Assembly: GCA_037381915.1 (NCBI GenBank)
Contig: JARRQJ010000022.1
Coordinates: 11,174 to 75,173, forward strand
Origin: JARRQJ01 sp037381915
Lineage (GTDB): Bacteria; Pseudomonadota; Gammaproteobacteria; DRLM01
Direction of reading: 5' to 3'
Length of the DNA: 64,000 nt
Shown: piece after piece, positions 1 to 6,951 of the stretch
Numbering within the stretch: the first letter of the stretch is position 1
Layout: the number at the start of each line of letters is the position of its first letter
The notes under the pieces: model-generated
What the model was told of the DNA's origin: nothing
Databases searched by the model: none
Seen by the model: only the letters and a program-made list of their open reading frames with translations
Translations under genes and position numbers: made by a program

Positions 1-218
1 TTGATTGTCAGAACGAGTTGCTCGACGCGAACCTGAAGCGCGACTTCCAACCCCTTATCCAGGAAGTCCTCCGACTGTCTTTGCGTTACATAATAGACCA
101 TTATCCCGGCGCAGAGCGTCAGGAACGTCATGATCAGCACACCGACCAAGTTTAACCTGCGTTCTTCCCTTATAGTGCTCAGGATCCCCTCCCTTGCCAG
201 GACGCGATTGATGGTCAA
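1..218 (-). CDS. Membrane sensor or signalling protein, N-terminal fragment
   Basis: This is the 5' end of a gene that runs off the left edge of the window. Read on the minus strand, the frame is open from just after an in-frame TAA. It gives a short basic cytoplasmic segment, one hydrophobic helix (LVGVLIMTFLTLCAGIMVYY) and the start of a soluble, probably periplasmic, region. This layout is typical of sensor kinases, chemoreceptors and GGDEF/EAL proteins, but no catalytic domain lies inside the window, so the class cannot be named. The start is uncertain: TTG at 218 is the most upstream option, and a later TTG sits behind an AGG. The following 330 bases carry a cluster of ATATCCT repeats. 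Confidence 0.45.
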   Translation of the reverse strand, partial: MTINRVLAREGILSTIREERRLNLVGVLIMTFLTLCAGIMVYYVTQRQSEDFLDKGLEVALQVRVEQLVLTI

Positions 219-276
219 ATCTTATCTATGTATCTATACGTATGGCTGCGTGATGGTCCTATGTAATCGTACAATC

Positions 277-362
277 ATATCCTACAATTGTTATATATCC
301 TGAGGAAATATCCTAGTTTTTTATCTGGAGATGGGAAGGCTCATACCCTAGACTCATATCCT
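277..362. repeat. Cluster of ATATCCT direct repeats upstream of the aldolase/phosphatase gene
   Basis: The heptamer ATATCCT occurs at 277, 295, 308 and 356, with a one-base variant (ATACCCT) at 343, all in the same orientation. The steps are 18, 13, 35 and 13 bases. The cluster lies between the divergent sensor fragment and the fructose-bisphosphate aldolase/phosphatase gene. Repeated short motifs at related spacing in a divergent promoter region suggest binding sites for a regulator, but no regulator is identified and the stretch is AT-rich, so chance is possible. Confidence 0.35.
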
Positions 363-553
363 AGAGATGAGAAGCTGGGCGGCAGGCTTTCGGAACACTA
401 TCCCAGTGAAGTGTCCCGACATTGATTATTGCCCGTTTCCTCCTCATGACGGCAAGCTTAGAAGCGTTTTGTCCGGCTTCTTCACTCTTCGAGGCAGCGA
501 GAGCGTCATTTCAAAGTGCATGACCAGAGATGGCACTGTCAGGGAGACTTGTA

Positions 554-1657
554 ATGAAGATTACACTCAGCGTCATTAAAGCGGATATTGGTTCCATAGG
601 TGGACATATTTGCCCTTCACGACAATTGCTTCATACCGTACGCACCTACATTTCGCAACACGGTTCCAAATTACTAATTGATAACTATATCAGTAACACC
701 GGCGACGACATCGCCATTCTCATGACTCACAACCACGGCCCTGGGCATGAAGGCGTTCACAAGCTGGCATGGGATGCCTTCCTTGCCGGAACCGAGGTGG
801 CGAAAAGCCAGGGTTTATACGGTGCCGGACAAGACCTGTTGAAGGATGCCTTTTCCGGCAACGTGCGGGGCATGGGACCGGCGGTCGCTGAAATGGAATT
901 CGAGGAACGACCCAATGAACCGTTCTTGTTTTTCGCCGCCGACAAGACCGATCCCGGCGCCTTCAATCTACCGCTTTATCTTGCCTTTGCCGATCCGATG
1001 AACACGCCCGGGCTGATGCTGGCCCCCTCCATGGACAAGGGCTTCCGTTTCGTGATTATGGACGTCAATTGTACCGATGGAGACCGGGTCATCGAATTAA
1101 ACGCCCCTGAGGAACTGTATGCCATTGCCGCCTTGCTCCGCGATACGGAGCGCTTCGTCGTGGAATCGGTTTGGTCCCGCGGCAGCGGCGAGCAGACCGT
1201 GTCGGCCTCCACGTCGCGTTTGCACAATATCGCCGGCAAGTACACGGGGAAGGATGACCCGGTGATGTTGGTGCGGGTGCAAAAGGACTTTCCCGCCACT
1301 GGCGAGATCCTGGCTCCCTATGCTGTCGGCCCCTATGTCGCGGGGGGCATGCGCGGTTCTCATCAGATGCCTTTGATGCCGGTTCCCCTCTATTCTGGCA
1401 TTAGTTACTTCGACGGCCCCCCGGTCATCACATGCGCCGCTTTCGCCATGCATGAAGGCCGGCTCACCGAAGCCGTGGATACCTTTGCGCACCCCTTCTG
1501 GGACCAGGTGCGAGATGGCGTGGCGGAAAAGGCCATCAGCATGCGCCGCCAGGGCTTTTTCGGCGCCGCCATGCTGCCCATGGCCGAATTGGAGTACACC
1601 GGCATCATCCATAAACTGCAATCACTCGAAGCACGCTTCTACATGCGCAGCCAATGA
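554..1657 (+). CDS. Archaeal-type fructose-1,6-bisphosphate aldolase/phosphatase
   Basis: This family (FBPA/P, class V FBPase) condenses dihydroxyacetone phosphate and glyceraldehyde 3-phosphate and then dephosphorylates the product to fructose 6-phosphate, which makes gluconeogenesis one-way. The 367-residue protein is full length. Known active-site positions can be matched: Asp11 and His18 in KADIGSIGGH, the Asp51-Asp52 pair (GDD), the YGAGQD motif near residue 89, and Tyr230/Lys233/Asp234/Asp235 in YTGKDDP, where the lysine forms the Schiff base in characterised archaeal enzymes. The ATG at 554 follows GGGAG with good spacing; an in-frame start at 530 has no such site. The family is best known from Archaea and deep-branching or chemolithoautotrophic bacteria, so its presence here hints at an autotrophic or gluconeogenic lifestyle. 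Confidence 0.93.
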   Translation: MKITLSVIKADIGSIGGHICPSRQLLHTVRTYISQHGSKLLIDNYISNTGDDIAILMTHNHGPGHEGVHKLAWDAFLAGTEVAKSQGLYGAGQDLLKDAFSGNVRGMGPAVAEMEFEERPNEPFLFFAADKTDPGAFNLPLYLAFADPMNTPGLMLAPSMDKGFRFVIMDVNCTDGDRVIELNAPEELYAIAALLRDTERFVVESVWSRGSGEQTVSASTSRLHNIAGKYTGKDDPVMLVRVQKDFPATGEILAPYAVGPYVAGGMRGSHQMPLMPVPLYSGISYFDGPPVITCAAFAMHEGRLTEAVDTFAHPFWDQVRDGVAEKAISMRRQGFFGAAMLPMAELEYTGIIHKLQSLEARFYMRSQ

Positions 1658-1843
1658 AATAGCGGGTGAAGAATCCGGCAAAGTCCATTCTATAACTAGG
1701 CTTTTGTAGAGCCGCATTGATGATGATGAGGCTTCTTGAGCAATTTCACGTCAGCGATTATAGTTGCCGAGTAATCTTGCGTTGTTCAATCCAAGCGATG
1801 AAACCAGTCTACATAACCCCCAAGCCAAATAAGGAACATCGGG

Positions 1844-2986
1844 ATGCTAACGACTAAAATGAATTCAAGAAAATTTTGGGTGAGTGGTGCTGTAACTTTT
1901 TTGATATTGAATAGCCAGGCGCTATCCGCCAACACGGCCTCAACCTCTCCGGCAACAGCCTCCGCCGCCCATTTGGAATTCATCTATTCCGCCAATCAAG
2001 CCGCCGATAATGTTTCCGGCTACCGAATCGACATGAAAAATGGAAAACTCGTCAAGCTTTCCAGTTCACCATTCCACTCCGGCCGCTATCCCGTATCCAT
2101 CGCCATGGCTCCCAACCATCGCTTCGTTTACGCGGCCAACCAAGGTTCGGCGACCATCTCCGCCTATGCCATTAACCTTCATAACGGCAATCTCCGCCCG
2201 GTAAGCGGATCGCCTTTTAAGGTCGGGATCTACCCCGATGCGGTAACCATTTCGCCGGATGGCCACTTTGCCTACGTCACAAACGAAGACGACGATATCG
2301 TCACCCCCTACAGGCTTGACACCAAATCGGGATCGTTGGGAAAAGCTGGGCATTCCGCTAAGACCGGCGCCCATCCCATTTCCGTCACCGTATCCCCAAA
2401 CGGTAAATTCGGCTTCGTTTCCAATTACAACGATGATTCCATCAGCGCCTATCGTATCGATCAGCATGATGGCAGCCTCCAATCGCTGGGCAAGGCGGTC
2501 AAGGCCGACATGCATCCCATCTACATGATGGTCTCCAAAGACAACCGATTCTTATACGCGGCGAACTATGGAACAGCCACCGTCTCGGTTTACCGGATCG
2601 ATGCCGCCAGCGGCAAATTGCATGAGATATCCGGTTCCCCCTTTGTAGCAGGATCCCAGCCGTACTCGGTGGCCATCGACCCGACCAATCGCTTCCTCTA
2701 CGTGGCCAACTGGGGCAGCCGCAATGTTTCCGCCTTCAAGCGCAACCTTAAAACCGGCGCGCTTACGGAGGTAACAGGATCGCCCTATCCGACCGGCTGG
2801 TTCCCGTATGCGGTCGTCGTCGACCCTGATGACGACTATGTCTATATCGCCGACAACGGCGCCGGCACCATTACGGCCTATCATCTCAACCGCAAAAGCG
2901 GCGCTTTGAGCAAAATCCCCGGCTCTCCGTTCAAGTCGGAGCTCGGACCATATGGACTTGTGGTCGGCGCGGTGAGTTCGCCTTAG
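1844..2986 (+). CDS. Secreted beta-propeller protein of the YVTN / lactonase type
   Basis: This is a 380-residue protein with an N-terminal signal peptide (hydrophobic core around residues 11 to 25, likely cut after SQALSA). Behind it come about seven repeats of roughly 48 residues. Each contains a pattern such as FVYAANQGSATISAY followed by a strand with SGxL, which is the blade signature of seven-bladed YVTN or 6-phosphogluconolactonase-like (Lactonase, 7-bladed) propellers. Because it is exported, a role in the cytoplasmic pentose phosphate pathway is unlikely; binding or structural roles are more plausible. The ATG at 1844 follows AAGGAACATCGGG; a second ATG at 1859 has no ribosome-binding site. 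The gene ends four bases before the convergent DUF72 gene. Confidence 0.8.
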   Translation: MLTTKMNSRKFWVSGAVTFLILNSQALSANTASTSPATASAAHLEFIYSANQAADNVSGYRIDMKNGKLVKLSSSPFHSGRYPVSIAMAPNHRFVYAANQGSATISAYAINLHNGNLRPVSGSPFKVGIYPDAVTISPDGHFAYVTNEDDDIVTPYRLDTKSGSLGKAGHSAKTGAHPISVTVSPNGKFGFVSNYNDDSISAYRIDQHDGSLQSLGKAVKADMHPIYMMVSKDNRFLYAANYGTATVSVYRIDAASGKLHEISGSPFVAGSQPYSVAIDPTNRFLYVANWGSRNVSAFKRNLKTGALTEVTGSPYPTGWFPYAVVVDPDDDYVYIADNGAGTITAYHLNRKSGALSKIPGSPFKSELGPYGLVVGAVSSP

Positions 2987-2990
2987 CGGC

Positions 2991-3734
2991 TCAGTCGTAC
3001 CCGGCGATTTTCAGTATGTCCTGCAGGCGGTTTGCGTCTCGAACCGCGTACGCCGCCTCGTCATTATCGAAGTAGCAATAGACTTCACGTCCTTGCTCGC
3101 GCCATTGTTCGATCGCTGCCGCCCAGTGTTTCAGGGTGCGGTCGTCGTACCGTCCCTGGTAAGGACCCAGTGGCCCATGGAGGCGTATATAAACAAAATC
3201 CGTGGTCACCTGCAGAGGCGATAGCTTCCTGTCCAGATCAAAGATGCAAAAGGCCACCGAGTTCTCCACCAGCAGTTCATAAATTTGCGGCGAAAACCAA
3301 CTGGGGTCCCGAAACTCGACGGCATAGCGATGCTCACGCGGCAACATCTTGAGGAAGGCCGCCAAACGTTCCACATTGATATGCCATCGCGGCGGCAACT
3401 GAAATAAAATGGGCCCGAGCTTGTCATGCAGGATTTGTACGCGGCTCATGAGCGTCTTCAGCGTTTTTCGCGGATCCCGCAGCTTCTTCATGTGCGTGAT
3501 ATAACGGCTCGCCTTCACGCTGAAGATGAAGTCGTCCGTCACACTCTCGTACCAGTGGCGCAGCGATGCGGCGCTCGGCAGACTGTAAAAGGAACTGTTA
3601 ATCTCGACCGTGCGGAAATGTTCCTGGTAATAAGCCAGCCGCTGCTTCACCGCGAGCCCCGGTGGGTAGAAACGCCCCTGCCAATGATCGTATGACCATC
3701 CCGAGGTACCCACATGAATCCGGCGAGCTTTCAT
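2991..3734 (-). CDS. DUF72 (YecE-like) protein
   Basis: This 247-residue protein begins with the family hallmark IHVGTSGWSYDHWQGRFYP. It continues with VEINSSFY, FSVKASRYITH, ILFQLPP, YAVEFRDPSW and a C-terminal YCYFDNDEAAYAV, which together define DUF72, a TIM-barrel-like family with no firmly established biochemical role. Length is normal for the family. It lies 24 bases downstream of the DUF2835 gene on the same strand and is probably co-transcribed with it. It converges with the beta-propeller gene at 2986, with almost no spacer. Confidence 0.9.
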   Translation of the reverse strand: MKARRIHVGTSGWSYDHWQGRFYPPGLAVKQRLAYYQEHFRTVEINSSFYSLPSAASLRHWYESVTDDFIFSVKASRYITHMKKLRDPRKTLKTLMSRVQILHDKLGPILFQLPPRWHINVERLAAFLKMLPREHRYAVEFRDPSWFSPQIYELLVENSVAFCIFDLDRKLSPLQVTTDFVYIRLHGPLGPYQGRYDDRTLKHWAAAIEQWREQGREVYCYFDNDEAAYAVRDANRLQDILKIAGYD

Positions 3735-3758
3735 CGCATACTCATTACGGTAGTGGCG

Positions 3759-4013
3759 TCATTCGCCGCCAACGTGTTGCATGTCTACGAATTTGTTGTT
3801 CTGGTCAAATTCCATCTCAAACTCAACTATCCCCCGCACACCGTCGCCTGTCACGGAGCGGCGCAAGACGCCGTCCGGAAATTGAATGTGGCGATCGTCC
3901 GGCGACTTGACCGCCACAACCTGCGCGGCCCTTTCGTAATAGGGCAAGAGCGCCTCCTGAGAGATATTCAGCGCGAATATGAGCCTCCTCGCTCTACCAT
4001 TCACATTGGCCAC
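3759..4013 (-). CDS. DUF2835 family small protein
   Basis: This is an 84-residue protein starting at a GTG. The minus-strand sequence GGAGGAG lies about six bases upstream of this codon, which is a strong ribosome-binding site and decides the start. The pattern LIFALNISQEALLPYYERAA, then a central IQFPDGVLRR, then IVEFEMEFDQNNKFVDM near the end matches the gammaproteobacterial DUF2835 family, which has no assigned function. A longer open frame continues upstream on the same strand but overlaps the thioredoxin-like gene and does not look coding. The DUF72 gene follows 24 bases later. Confidence 0.8.
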   Translation of the reverse strand: MANVNGRARRLIFALNISQEALLPYYERAAQVVAVKSPDDRHIQFPDGVLRRSVTGDGVRGIVEFEMEFDQNNKFVDMQHVGGE

Positions 4014-4109
4014 CCACTTCTCCTCCCGCGTGCGTAGACCCTCCTTATACCCCCCCTTTTTTTCATTGAAAAGGCGAAAAAGCCCGGATACCCAAGGGCC
4101 GCCACGCGC

Positions 4110-4138
4110 TTGTGACGTGAGAGAGATGGGCATACACT
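4110..4138 (+). promoter_or_regulatory. Sigma-70 type promoter for the thioredoxin-like gene
   Basis: TTGTGA (4110-4115) and TACACT (4133-4138) are separated by exactly 17 bases. A transcript from here would start near 4145 and give a leader of about 40 bases, ending in the ribosome-binding site AAGGAG before the ATG at 4188. This is a prediction from sequence only. Confidence 0.5.
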
Positions 4139-4187
4139 GTGGGTTTCCCGCCTGTCTGGAAACCGAATTTTCAAGGAGAATGCAGTC

Positions 4188-4763
4188 ATGACCTTGACAC
4201 CTTCCACCATGTTGAAACTGGGTACTCCGGCCCCCGCTTTCCGGCTCCCCGATACAACGGGCCGCTTGCTGTCGCTGCAGGATTTCGAAGCGGCATCGGC
4301 CCTGCTGGTAGTATTCATGTGCAATCATTGTCCCTATGTAAAACACATTCGCCCCGCCCTGGCGGAATTCGCCCGGGACTATCAACCCAAGGGCCTGGCG
4401 GTCGTGGGCATCAACGCAAACGATGCGCAAAAATACGCCGATGACAGTCCGGAGAAGATGGTGGACGAAGTCGCCAGCGCCGGCTATACGTTCCCCTATC
4501 TCTACGACGAGACGCAGGAAACCGCCAAGGCCTATCACGCAGCCTGCACGCCGGACTTCTTTCTCTTCGACAAGGACCGCAAACTAGTCTATCGCGGACA
4601 ATTTGATGACAGCCGCCCGGGTAACAATATCGCCCTTACGGGGAGAGACCTCCGTGCGGCGGCCGACGCCGTATTGGCGGGCAAGGATGTAACGGCGGAT
4701 CAGCAACCGAGCATCGGTTGCAATATCAAATGGAAGCCGGGAAACGAGCCGACATACGCATGA
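4188..4763 (+). CDS. Thioredoxin-like / peroxiredoxin-family protein
   Basis: This 191-residue protein has the thioredoxin fold of the AhpC/TSA-redoxin group: APAFRLPDTTGR near the N-terminus, then VVFMCNHCPYVKHIRPAL, where Cys-x2-Cys (CNHC) is the likely redox-active pair. GLAVVGINANDA and the cis-Pro loop ACTPDFFLFD follow. It matches a widespread family of thioredoxin-domain proteins that end in a second conserved cysteine region (PSIGCNIKWK). No signal peptide is visible, so it is probably cytoplasmic. AAGGAG precedes the ATG at good spacing. The gene converges on the lytic transglycosylase gene. Confidence 0.88.
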   Translation: MTLTPSTMLKLGTPAPAFRLPDTTGRLLSLQDFEAASALLVVFMCNHCPYVKHIRPALAEFARDYQPKGLAVVGINANDAQKYADDSPEKMVDEVASAGYTFPYLYDETQETAKAYHAACTPDFFLFDKDRKLVYRGQFDDSRPGNNIALTGRDLRAAADAVLAGKDVTADQQPSIGCNIKWKPGNEPTYA

Positions 4764-4766
4764 AAT

Positions 4767-4788
4767 GCGGGACGGAAGCCGTCCCCGC
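4767..4788. terminator. GC-rich hairpin between convergent genes
   Basis: GCGGGACGG is followed three bases later by CCGTCCCCGC, which can pair with a single bulge. The hairpin fills the 27-base gap between the thioredoxin-like stop and the transglycosylase stop, so it could end transcription from both sides. There is no long T-tract on either strand, which keeps confidence modest. Confidence 0.4.
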
Positions 4789-4790
4789 GT

Positions 4791-5621
4791 TTACATGCTG
4801 GCGAGATGCATCGCTTCGCCGTCGGGGAATTTGTTGTTGTAACGCGGCACCAGCACGGCGAGATAACGCTCGACCTTTTTCACATACTTGAAGTCCGCGG
4901 CATCCAGCACCCGCCGTGCCGCGCCCATCCCGATGTTGTAGGCCACCAAGGCCTGCTGGTCGTTATGTTTGTACCTGCGCAAAAATTTCAGATAGGCGGA
5001 CGCGATGCGAATGTTGAATTCATCGTCGGTCATCAATCGGGCAATCAACTGATCGTCAGTGTGGAACGTGCCTAGCTCCGGGTGGCGGCGCAATACGTCA
5101 CGGGCGGCCACCACCTTGACCTGCATCACGCCATAGGAACGCTTGCCGATCGGCGCCGACAAATGGCCGATGCGGCCCAGCAGACCGGCGATGGTTTCCT
5201 GTAACAACACCCCCTGCACCAATCTGGCTTGAGATGCACCGCCGTCCTGATAACCGATACTGTACGCCATCCCCAGCAGGTCGATCTGTTCCGGAGTCAG
5301 CCAGCTCTTCGCCAAGGGATTCCACACTCTCTCGCTGGGCTGCTTATCGGCCACCATCTGGAATTCGCTGCGGCTGGGCAGCCAGGAGGTATCATAATAA
5401 TCCGGTGCATTGTCCGCCGCCGGCCGGGCCTGCACAGCGGCTATACCGTCGCCATCAACGGCGCAGCTCAAGTTGATCTCGTCCCCGACCGCCTCTTGGG
5501 AATAGGATACGGACATCTGGGACACCATGCACGCCAGGGCAATGGGAGTGGTAAACAACAGCAACCGCGACAGGTATCCTGCCTTCGGTAATTGATAGAA
5601 GTTTGCTCTGAACGGCATCAC
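4791..5621 (-). CDS. Lytic transglycosylase with SLT domain
   Basis: This 276-residue protein has an N-terminal hydrophobic export segment (about residues 17 to 35). The C-terminal half is a soluble lytic transglycosylase fold. LLQETIAGLLGR holds the likely catalytic glutamate, SYGVMQVKVVAARDVL is the usual GxxQ-type motif, and YLKFLRRYKHNDQQALVAYNIG carries the AYNxG motif. Such enzymes cleave peptidoglycan glycan strands to 1,6-anhydro products in the periplasm. The central region between residues 45 and 130 is not assigned. It is separate from the MltD-type enzyme at 21401. The ATG at 5621 is accepted because the hydrophobic segment follows it. Confidence 0.8.
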   Translation of the reverse strand: MMPFRANFYQLPKAGYLSRLLLFTTPIALACMVSQMSVSYSQEAVGDEINLSCAVDGDGIAAVQARPAADNAPDYYDTSWLPSRSEFQMVADKQPSERVWNPLAKSWLTPEQIDLLGMAYSIGYQDGGASQARLVQGVLLQETIAGLLGRIGHLSAPIGKRSYGVMQVKVVAARDVLRRHPELGTFHTDDQLIARLMTDDEFNIRIASAYLKFLRRYKHNDQQALVAYNIGMGAARRVLDAADFKYVKKVERYLAVLVPRYNNKFPDGEAMHLASM

Positions 5622-6039
5622 GGCCTAGCCTCCACTTTTTTTGATTCAAACTTTTCGGCCTTTTGGGCGGCAGTTGCCTTGTGTCAATCCTCAGCTAAAC
5701 TGCTGCCGGGTGTCGTGAGTCCAATCTCCGTAACGACGCTCGCTGCCTGCGTACCCGCTGAATCCGGTCTGGCAACCCTCGCGGGGGTGTTGCCTCGGGG
5801 TGACAAAATGTGCGTTCCGTCACAATTTTGACCCTTGGGCCGGAGTTTAGCAAAGCCCGTCACAGAAAGTATAGTTATAACAGGTTGTTTCTATATACAA
5901 ATTAATTATAGTTTTCGTAACTTGTTCCCAGCACTATCTTTTTGAGAAGATAAATTCGAGCTTAACAGTGTGAATTTCTTCCTTGACCCGATATGGAATG
6001 ATGTGTTTGCCAGGATCTCACCGGTCTCCCCGATCACCC
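5622..6039. other. AT-rich intergenic region
   Basis: About 420 bases lie between the starts of the divergent transglycosylase gene and the membrane methyltransferase-like gene. The part from 5860 to 5970 is markedly AT-rich and probably holds promoters for one or both genes. Short open frames here have no ribosome-binding site and no recognisable product. Confidence 0.4.
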
Positions 6040-6681
6040 ATGACCAATAGTTTATTTAACATTTTCAATATCTTATTGGCCTGGCTGCTATATTTTGCCG
6101 TCCATTCGGCCTTAGCCTCCCGGAGCGTCAAAAATTGGGCAGTTGAACATTGGCCTCGCTTCGGGCCCTATTACCGTCTTGCGTATAACCTGGTCGCCGT
6201 CATACTGCTCGTCCCGCCGTTATGGTTGGTGCACAGCAGTCGAGCCGCGCCACTATGGGCCTGGCATGGCGCGTGGGGGTGGTTAATGAATGGCTTGGCG
6301 TTAGGCGCCCTCGCCGGCTTCTGGTGGTCGCTGCGCTATTACGACATGGGTGAGTTCCTGGGGATAAGCCAGGCGCGTAATTCCGATCACGGTCGGCGCT
6401 TTTCTCTCTCTCCCCTCCATCGTTTCGTCCGTCACCCCTGGTACTGCTTCGGGCTGGTCATTATCTGGACCCGGGACATGAACGCGGCCTGGCTGACGAG
6501 TTGCGTACTCATCACACTGTATTTCATCGTCGGCTCGCGTCTGGAGGAACGAAAACTGGTAGCGGAATTCGGGGATGCCTACCGCCGCTATCGGCAGCGG
6601 GTACCCGCCTTGTTCCCCCTCCCCGGCCGATATCTCAGCCGCGCCGAGGCGGAGAAGATTATCGCTGGACCAATCACGTAG
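6040..6681 (+). CDS. Isoprenylcysteine methyltransferase-like membrane protein (NnrU / MddA type)
   Basis: This 213-residue protein has about five hydrophobic segments (starting at FNILLAWLLYFAVHSALA). The C-terminal half follows the pattern of the PEMT / isoprenylcysteine carboxyl methyltransferase fold: FVRHPWYCFGLVIIW, then YFIVGSRLEERKLVAEFGD, then a YRRYRQRVPALFP tail. This fold binds S-adenosylmethionine at the membrane. The family includes NnrU-like proteins and methanethiol S-methyltransferase, and the substrate cannot be told from sequence. An in-frame ATG at 5983 would add 19 non-hydrophobic residues; the ATG at 6040, directly before the first helix, is preferred. Confidence 0.7.
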   Translation: MTNSLFNIFNILLAWLLYFAVHSALASRSVKNWAVEHWPRFGPYYRLAYNLVAVILLVPPLWLVHSSRAAPLWAWHGAWGWLMNGLALGALAGFWWSLRYYDMGEFLGISQARNSDHGRRFSLSPLHRFVRHPWYCFGLVIIWTRDMNAAWLTSCVLITLYFIVGSRLEERKLVAEFGDAYRRYRQRVPALFPLPGRYLSRAEAEKIIAGPIT

Positions 6682-6860
6682 CCGGCTAATGCAGCAAGTC
6701 AATGACCTAGTGCATTGGCACGGCATCAAGTGTCAAAACGGTCCGCCGAGCGCCGCCGCAATTTTGGGGGAAGCGCGTGGCTGTCTGAGCACAGCAAGTT
6801 TCCACGCGTACCCAAAACGGCTAGAACGCAGGGCCAAGCTGTCAGGGTGGCTTTTTCGCG

Positions 6861-6888
6861 ACTTCCTTTTGGCCGCGCAAAAGAAAGT
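6861..6888. repeat. Palindromic intergenic element (ACTTCCTTTTG / CAAAAGAAAGT)
   Basis: Two 11-base arms, ACTTCCTTTTG and CAAAAGAAAGT, are inverted copies with one mismatch around a six-base loop. It sits in the 270-base gap between the membrane methyltransferase-like gene and the end of the RND pump gene. Palindromes of the CTTTCTTTTG...CAAAAGAAAG type recur between genes in many Proteobacteria. Only one copy is visible in this window, so its repeat status here is inferred. The rest of the gap (6682-6951) holds no supported gene. Confidence 0.4.
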
Positions 6889-6951
6889 CCACCCGCAAGC
6901 GGCGCGAAATACCGCTCTAATCCGCCCTGTCCCCTGCGGGTGCACCCTAAC

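Noticed and set aside
367..579. Open frame of 70 codons upstream of the aldolase/phosphatase gene
   Set aside because: It overlaps the real gene start, has no ribosome-binding site and the composition does not look like a protein.
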